This document shows positions 57,901 through 64,000 of a stretch of DNA of 64,000 bases, one piece after another (the stretch's first letter is position 1; each line of letters starts with the position of its first letter). Source of the stretch: Serpula lacrymans var. lacrymans S7.9 (taxonomy: Eukaryota; Basidiomycota; Agaricomycetes; Boletales; Serpulaceae); assembly GCF_000218685.1 (NCBI RefSeq), contig NW_006763304.1:95349-159348 (forward strand). The letters are read 5' to 3'. The translations under genes and the position numbers were made by a program. A model generated the notes under the pieces. That model was not told the origin of the DNA. It searched no databases and was given only the letters and a program-made list of their open reading frames with translations.

Positions 57901-59800
57901 TATTCGACGCCTATATTTGAAAGGTTTACGGGGTAACAAAATTTGAGAAAGGTCAGCGTTATGATATAAAACAAATTCCTCGAAAACATGAAGAACACTA
58001 GTATCAAGAGCATAATCCACTCAATCACTCAGCACATACAAAACAAAAACAAAACCCCTCAGAATGCCCACTCAGACCACCCCTTACCAAAACGAAGGGG
58101 AAAAATGAAGAGAAAGACCACTCACGAGTTCCTCAATAAACTCCCTCATCTCGTCCCCTGGGAAACTGACAGGGTCGGAAGTAAAGTCACGATAAGCGTG
58201 GTAAAGGTCGATGTCGTTCCATTGGGCTGTATGCACGAGGTCAGAGTAAGTGATTGGGTAGGAAAAGTGTGGAAAAGCGAAGTTGTGAGAGGGAAGAACG
58301 TAAGGTACGCACTCTCGAGTGGAATATTGGCTTCTCTCATCCTTAGCACCTGGTCTCGTGTGATACTGATGTTGTGATAACCCCATCTGTGGTATATATC
58401 GCGTCAGCATCAGCATTTCATGTACTATTTCCATCCGCCCATCCCCATCTTTTGTCCTCCATCCCTCGCAATCCACTCCAACACCTCCCAACCTTCAACT
58501 CAACAAATCGAACGAAAAAAGACTCACCGACATAGATGAAACCCGAAACCCCACGCAGGTTGCCAATTCGCAAGACCCGTCACAGCCGAATACTGCGCGA
58601 TCACCTCCGTCGGACTCGGTCCTGCAAAGAAATAAAAATCAAGTACCCCTCCCACCAGTCTATACTCGATCAATGACACATTCTTCTCTGACTGCGGGGT
58701 CGAGAGGAGGATGTCGGCACCGGAAGAGCTGAAGAGCATCACCCCGTGCGAGGACGACTTTCCGGTGGTTTCATTGTAGCGGTGCTCGAGGTAGATGGGA
58801 TGTGAGCCGTACATGTTTTCGTCGATAGGGTCTGGGTCATCTCTGTCCCACATGGTTTGGAGGGTCCCGACGCCGCCACCTGTGCCAATGTCGCGTCTGA
58901 ATCCGCTGGAGGCGATCACTTCGCCGAGACCGTAGATGTTGGTGCCATATGGGAGGGAGGAAGTTAGCTGGGGGTGGGTCAGTTAGCACGCGTGTTAGTG
59001 GAACAAAAAAGGCAGGGACGGACCTGGAGGTATTGGTCCTCGAACACCAGTGGGAACCCATCCAGTGCAGTGCTATTGTCACCCGGCATGAATGGGGGAA
59101 TAGGCGTGGCAGGCAGGGATGATTGACGAGTGTCGAAGAGGGGGAATGCATCGGGGAGAGAACGACGGGTTATCCAAAATGCAAATGGCGAAGCGTCGTA
59201 ATTAAACACCAGGTCTGAACTGTTGACATAGGAAGTGGAAGGAGGGTCTGGGCGGGAGATGACGGAGGATGGGATAGTGAACTGGAGGTTGGAAGTGTCG
59301 AAGATGTTGACATGAAGTCTGTGAGCATGGTCAGAAGAGCATATATACAAGAAAGGGAGAAATGGGCAATACCTAGACTCAGTTTCATAGGTCACTTGAA
59401 TAGTGAGATTTTGGATGTCCTGTCCGAACGCATTACAAGCGGTACCTGCGAGGGCGAGCTGAGCTGTGAGGCCCGTGTCAGACTCAACAAGTGACCCGAG
59501 CGTGTACCCTGGTGGATGCGAATGAGTGAGTACGAGAGGTGGAGGAATCACTGATACTTACCTGGGCAGTTTGCTACGTTCCCGGAGTAGGAACCGCTTG
59601 AGGCGAGTAGGCCATTTGTAGCGAGACCGCGTTGGAGGATGGATGGGTCGCGTGCTGCTGCAAGCAGTGGACATGCGAACAGATGTAAGCCTGTCCAGAG
59701 CGCAAAACGTGCCATTGTTGAGGGGTGTCGCTCTAGAAAGAGAAAAGAGAATAACGGTATTTAAGTGATTAAATGGTCGTCCATTTTCGGGATCTATTAA
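54956..59800. repeat. Duplicated segment, copy B (GH31 gene plus both flanks)
   Basis: Same orientation and content as 33745-38455. Long stretches are almost identical (58980-59500 versus 37650-38170), others strongly diverged. Confidence 0.9.
55159..59715 (-). CDS. GH31 alpha-glucosidase, copy B (full-length)
   Basis: Start ATG 59715 (gccatt on the plus strand), with a signal peptide equivalent to copy A. The same domain order follows: N-terminal domain, WNDIDLYHAYRDFT, nucleophile motif GIWLDMNEVSSFCNGS near 57180-57210, GTGANTADTGVPIEIPGQPG, an intron, then YNSTLSGPSGNMTINGTLTY, IGAGEETGVNLNDPPYAIHN, FPSSGRWSGHW joined to LGDNFSKWQ (acid/base Asp), and RQFMVGPDILVTPVL; stop at 55159-55161. 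This copy retains the 52 residues lost in copy A. GH31 enzymes of this type are secreted and hydrolyse terminal alpha-1,4-linked glucose. The 5' flank conserves a TTAAATAC element about 45 bases upstream of the start in both copies. Confidence 0.94.
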
Positions 59801-61269
59801 TACGAACAGGTCGCGTAAAGGTCACGTTAGACAGTCAGACGACATGGTAGTTCATCAACGACCGTGGATCATGCGGATCGAGTGGGAATCGAATGGGATG
59901 CCTGCAGAGAAGACAGACAGCTGACGAGCGTTATACTTAGGAGGCATTTTGGCTCACTCGATCACTCATAGTCGTGGTGTCAGCGTCTCCGGGTTCTGCC
60001 GCGGCATCATACTAAGTAGCACTGACAATCATCTCATGTCGATGTCCACGTTGAGTCTGCGCGAAAACACAAAGCAGGTGTTGAAACAGGTAGTCGTCGA
60101 CGTTAAACAGATTCATTGTGACGCACACACCATCAAATTCACGTACCACACTCCTCATTACCTCCTGCTTCGACCGTAGCACTGTTTCTATCAGAAGTCC
60201 TCAAGCGCACTACAGTTGGAAAAGATGAATAAGAGGGAATTGACGGAAATGCAGTGAAGTGGAAGAAGGAGATTGAGATCATCCAGGTGGGTTTGAAATG
60301 GGTGCGCGATATACTAATGGCAATTGGGCATACTGGTACCAGGTATTATTCCATGAGGACTACAACGTGAACACTTAAATCTCATTGACAATACAAGGGC
60401 ACGTGTGGGAAGGAAAAACCATGGCTGAAGCCATAGTATGCGATTGTCATCCTGTGGTCTTGTTCGGTTTCTATCCAAAGTACTCCAATTCACCCACTTC
60501 CAGGGCCATTGATGTCAGTATCGACGCCGTTTTCGAATTCAATGGGCACGCCGGGCACGCCCTGGGCGAAGATGGAAGGCCAGGGATGCAATAGGGCGAT
60601 GAACTGGATACACACACGTTGAACGTGATTAAGTGGTGAGTGAACCAGTAGATTAGAGCGCACCGCGCGCCAATAAGCAGATCCAACTCACCTCGAAGGT
60701 AGAAAGAGCTCAAAGAACCAACTAGAGCGTGAAACATTACAACGGGGGGGAGGGAGAATAAGAATGTGAAGACAAAAACGGTACTCACGACTTGTCTATT
60801 AGAAGCTCTGTCAGCGCAAATACGCTATACGACACCCTTCCCATTACGACCTGTAGAAGCCTGTTCTGCCTTCGACTCGTGCCAAGTTACTGCACAAAGG
60901 TAGAGCTATTAGTGCAGGTGCAATTAAAACGCCTGCGGCTGTGGGATCAGCTGTACAGATTTCTGAAGGGTAGGCCAGATCGCATGATGTACGGAGAAAA
61001 GTCGAGGAGAAGGTGGTGGAAGGGTTGCCAGGGGATTAGTGTGAGAAGGTAGCAGAGGAGGGCGAAGATTCGGGGGGATACAGAAGTGGGAAAAGTCGCT
61101 ATTGTGCCATTGAAGGGATAGTATATAAATGGGCGAGGACGCATATGACGAGTACTAGTTAAAAGGTACAGAGATCGATTCACCAACTCGGTTGACGGTC
61201 TTTCATTTGTAGATTTGGTCAGGTCCAATCCAATGGTCTCTTTATTATAAGCATCCTGCTGAGAAATTA
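59801..61269. other. Spacer, possible unresolved minus-strand gene
   Basis: A minus-strand run 61130-60540 has a TATA-like ATTTATATA, a pyrimidine-rich stretch and several GT-AG-like boundaries. One short frame reads FIALLHPWPSIFAQGVPGVP, but no consistent joined frame or family could be found. Confidence 0.3.
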
Positions 61270-61358
61270 TCTCTGGTAGTATATCGGATAGTACACCCGC
61301 CTGTCACTTTCACTTTTCAGTGGCGCGGGAGAGCGGGGTTCGACTCCCCGCCAGAGAG
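61270..61358 (+). tRNA. tRNA-Asp (anticodon GUC) with a 17-base intron
   Basis: Acceptor TCTCTGG (61270-61276) pairs with CCAGAGA (61351-61357), discriminator G. The anticodon stem CCCGC pairs with GCGGG, with the loop CTGTCA carrying GTC interrupted after the base following the anticodon by an intron of about 17 bases (CTTTCACTTTTCAGTGG). The T arm reads GCGGGG-TTCGACT-CCCCGC. A run of T follows (CTCTTTTTATTT), a polymerase III terminator. Confidence 0.93.
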
Positions 61359-61465
61359 CTCTTTTTATTTCCTTCTGCGTTTATGTTACTTGCTCACAGT
61401 CATAACTAGAAGGAGACTGGCCATAGATACATTGTGCTTGAAAGGCCGGGACAAGCGTTGAGTTA

Positions 61466-62995
61466 CTAGATTCTCAGAAATTGTACAATACTCCTGGTGT
61501 ACCTAATGGAGTGCCCATACAGTTCCTTTCTCAGGATGTAAATTCTATAATGTTTCCAGGTTAAAATACTATCGTGAAAGCCAAGAAACGAACGTACATC
61601 GGTAGGAACGTCGAAAGCGCGCAGCGCCTCCAAGACACCTCGCCCACTCCACTTTTCAATCTCGGATACCTGTATAGGTGAGATGAAGTCCTGCGATGTG
61701 CGAGACGCAAACACCATGTGGACAGCGGCAGCTCTTATTCTCGAGTTTGTTGCCTTAGCGCTCCCTTCAATGGGAATACTAGGTTCAGAGGGAGGTGCAG
61801 GCGAGGTAATTGCTGGGGTAACTGGACCGGTGGCTAAAGGAGGTGGCATTGAAGGAGCAGGAATCCTGCGACCATGCCAGCTGGAGGCGAGATGGAATAT
61901 GTAAAACGTTTCCATCTTGGGCGTTTCGAATCAGTTCTATGTGGTTCCGAGGATGATGTAGAAAAACTAGTACTTCAAGACTAACCAGCTCTGGCACAGT
62001 GTCCTTCAAGCGCTCGATGAGGTCATAGTTATGATCCGGAAATGAGGTCTGTCTTCCTTGAGAAGAGTAGAAACTGCGACACAGTTAGAAAAGGCGGGGC
62101 AGATAGTAGTTTTGAATATATGACCTGTCAGCAGAAGCATTCATAACGTCTGAAGCTATGGCGGTCTGGGATGAGGCAGGGCGTGTGCCCTCAAGGGCTT
62201 TCCAGAGCTGTCAAACGATTCAGATAATGCAGCGATAGGTCAGTACACCCGTTACCGTACCCCGATATGAAGTTCTGGGTCAGCATATGCCTGTGAAGAA
62301 GGTGGGTAAGATGGCGGGTATCAATAAGTTAGATGAAGTTAGATCTCTACTAACAGCTTTACTGAACCGATATGCCGTATTCGTATTCACAGAATTGCCA
62401 GCGACAAAGTCGAAATCCAGATTTCTTGTCACGGCTATACTAGCCTTTGGAACAACTAGAGAGCCCACTGGTAAGTCTGTTAAACAGCCACATGATCCTA
62501 ACCTTGCAAATGGGGCGTGAGTTTGGTGTACAGGGTAGGGGTTGTGATAGTTGACCGCACTGACCTGATTACAAGCATATCTCCGACGATACATTCCCTC
62601 ACTTCCCGAATAAAGAAATCGACGTTGGGCCCTCCCATGCCAATGCATATAATTGACAATGGGACAGTTTTGTATCGCCCAGTAATAGTTAGAAAGCCAC
62701 GCTCGGAGTATAATGAGAAAGGTTTCGGGACAGGATCTAATAACGATGCAATACCATTGGCGCGAGATATCGAGCCCACGGTAACCTAGAAGTAGTGAGT
62801 GACCTTCCACATTAAGGAGAACAGAGTTACGACGTACAATGCGATTGGCGACTTCTCCAGCTCTTATACCAAGGTGATAGACACGACCATCTGCTGTTTT
62901 GGGAAAATCTAGATAACAAAAGAGCGTGGTCTAGTAGCATCCATCTTCTGATACAGTATACGCAACATACTGGCATCTGTTAGTAAATCCTTCAT
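61466..62995 (-). CDS. Uridine phosphorylase
   Basis: Pyrimidine salvage enzyme that splits uridine with phosphate into uracil and ribose-1-phosphate. The start ATG 62995 gives MKDLLTDA, joined across an intron to NFPKTADGRVYHLGIRAGEV. Exon 62780-62500 shows SIICIGMGGPNVDFFIREVR, a phosphate/ribose-site signature, and then ARLGSCGCLTDLPVGSLVVP. Further left are LWKALEGTRPASSQTAIASD, FPDHNYDLIERLKDTVPEL, and the uridine-phosphorylase motif EMETFYIFHLAS. C-terminally come IRAAAVHMVFASRTSQDFIS and RGVLEALRAFDVPTDV. The last residues are uncertain: the frame reads through to 61466, but GTACGT right after PTD could be a donor for one more exon. Confidence 0.87.
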
Positions 62996-64000
62996 CGTTA
63001 TAGAAGAAAAGCTTGCCAGTTTTACCGTTGGGCTCAGTATACGTATCGATACATCAAGTCATTCCGTGCACACCATGCTTACTAAGCGATCTGTTGACAG
63101 CCAAAATGCTGTTGTTCGCATCTTCGTTCGCCGTCACCAACACTGCGCTCGCAAACGTCCCAGGGAGCGCCGCAGTAACCTCCACACCAATCGCCGTTGC
63201 CTGTGATATGATGACCCGACCAAAGAATACTGTAAGTCGCATCAGCATCTCTTCGCAGCTCAACTACGCATGTTCTTTAGAAGGCTTTACGACCATCCGT
63301 GTTTGCTCTGTCTGGTTCGATACCTTCACATGTGCTATTCATAAGCCCGCATCGTTTCCGTCATCCCGAATTGTGTACTCGGTACGCTCTTTTGTGAGAA
63401 TGGCGTGTAACCTCGCAGGGTGATATATGCGCCTGCGAATATAAGGTTGACGTAGGTAATGGAAGACACTTCGCAAAATGCTACTATTATGAGTCACTGA
63501 TATGGTTTATCTGGCCTTACCCCATGTGCCTCGCAGCCTCAGTTTACACATGATGTCAGTCTTGACGTGCAGCGGTAATTGGTTTTACGGGCACTTCACT
63601 GTCCATTTCCCAGGGACTTTGATTTCTCAAACCCGGTGTAGTGAGTTGCATGTCCTTGATATTTTTACTCCGATCAAGACGGTCCTTGAATGCACAGAAC
63701 TCTTGCGGTCGCGCATCCAATCGTGTCTCTCATCTATCAATGGCACAAGACGATCCAGAACGTTGAGTCTTCACTCTCAACGGTACTTTCATTATCTAGT
63801 AGTGCTCGTTCGTTGCGGCATATGGCAAACCCAAAAAAAATTTAAAAAATCTAAAAAAAAGGAATTTATGCGATCACATAAGGTAAGTAGTTACTAGCAG
63901 TCTAATCAGGTGGTTTACTCCCGCATCATTCCGTTGCGCACTCATTTATAGCATATACGTGATCACTCGTTCCTCCTTCCATGCTGATAGGACACATCAT
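62996..64000. other. Window end, no gene identified
   Basis: Long frames exist on both strands at 63013-63423 (plus) and 63054-63263 (minus). The minus one reads TAALPGTFASAVLVTANEDA with coding-like codon choice but no family match. The run at 63830-63862 is an oligo-A-rich tract. No RNA or repeat recognised. Confidence 0.35.

Overview
The window reads as nuclear DNA of a filamentous basidiomycete, most likely an Agaricomycete. Genes are split by many short GT-AG introns. The gene set fits a plant-matter-decaying fungus: two AA9 lytic polysaccharide monooxygenases, two secreted GH31 alpha-glucosidases, a cysteine-rich small secreted protein and chromodomain Gypsy retrotransposons. No species is assigned.

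Left third (1-26 kb) is ordinary gene-rich DNA. In order it holds an Osh1-type oxysterol-binding protein (minus strand), an amino-acid permease, an auxin-efflux-carrier (PIN-like/ECM3) family transporter, a GPR1/FUN34/YaaH acetate-transporter family protein, nucleosome assembly protein NAP1, a TauD-type 2-oxoglutarate dioxygenase (minus), a large low-complexity protein ending in a zf-4CXXC_R1 zinc finger, tRNA-Gly(UCC) and a haloacid-dehalogenase. From 26.5 to 32.3 kb come two tandem AA9 genes (minus) and a small secreted protein.

The right half is dominated by a duplication of a GH31 alpha-glucosidase gene with its flanks (about 33.7-38.5 kb and 55.0-59.8 kb, same orientation). Between the copies lie about 16.5 kb of mobile-element material: a Copia gag remnant, an unidentified plus-strand ORF, the 5' half of one Gypsy element, a nearly full-length second Gypsy chromovirus with one intact 414-bp LTR, LTR fragments, and a 4,276-bp element with about 240-bp terminal inverted repeats. 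That element is flanked by the 10-bp direct repeat TGTAGAAAGG and carries about 1.6 kb of palindrome-rich minisatellite. It has no recognisable transposase and is the least familiar object in the window.

The right end holds an intron-containing tRNA-Asp(GUC), a uridine phosphorylase (minus) and about 1 kb without an identifiable gene.

There is no operon logic. The biological theme of 26-60 kb is secreted carbohydrate degradation: AA9 enzymes oxidise polysaccharides, GH31 releases glucose, and the region has been remodelled by duplication, partial gene conversion and transposon insertion. Exon boundaries were placed by eye from splice signals and protein continuity, so internal borders may be off by a few bases; the start and stop positions given are those read from the sequence unless noted.
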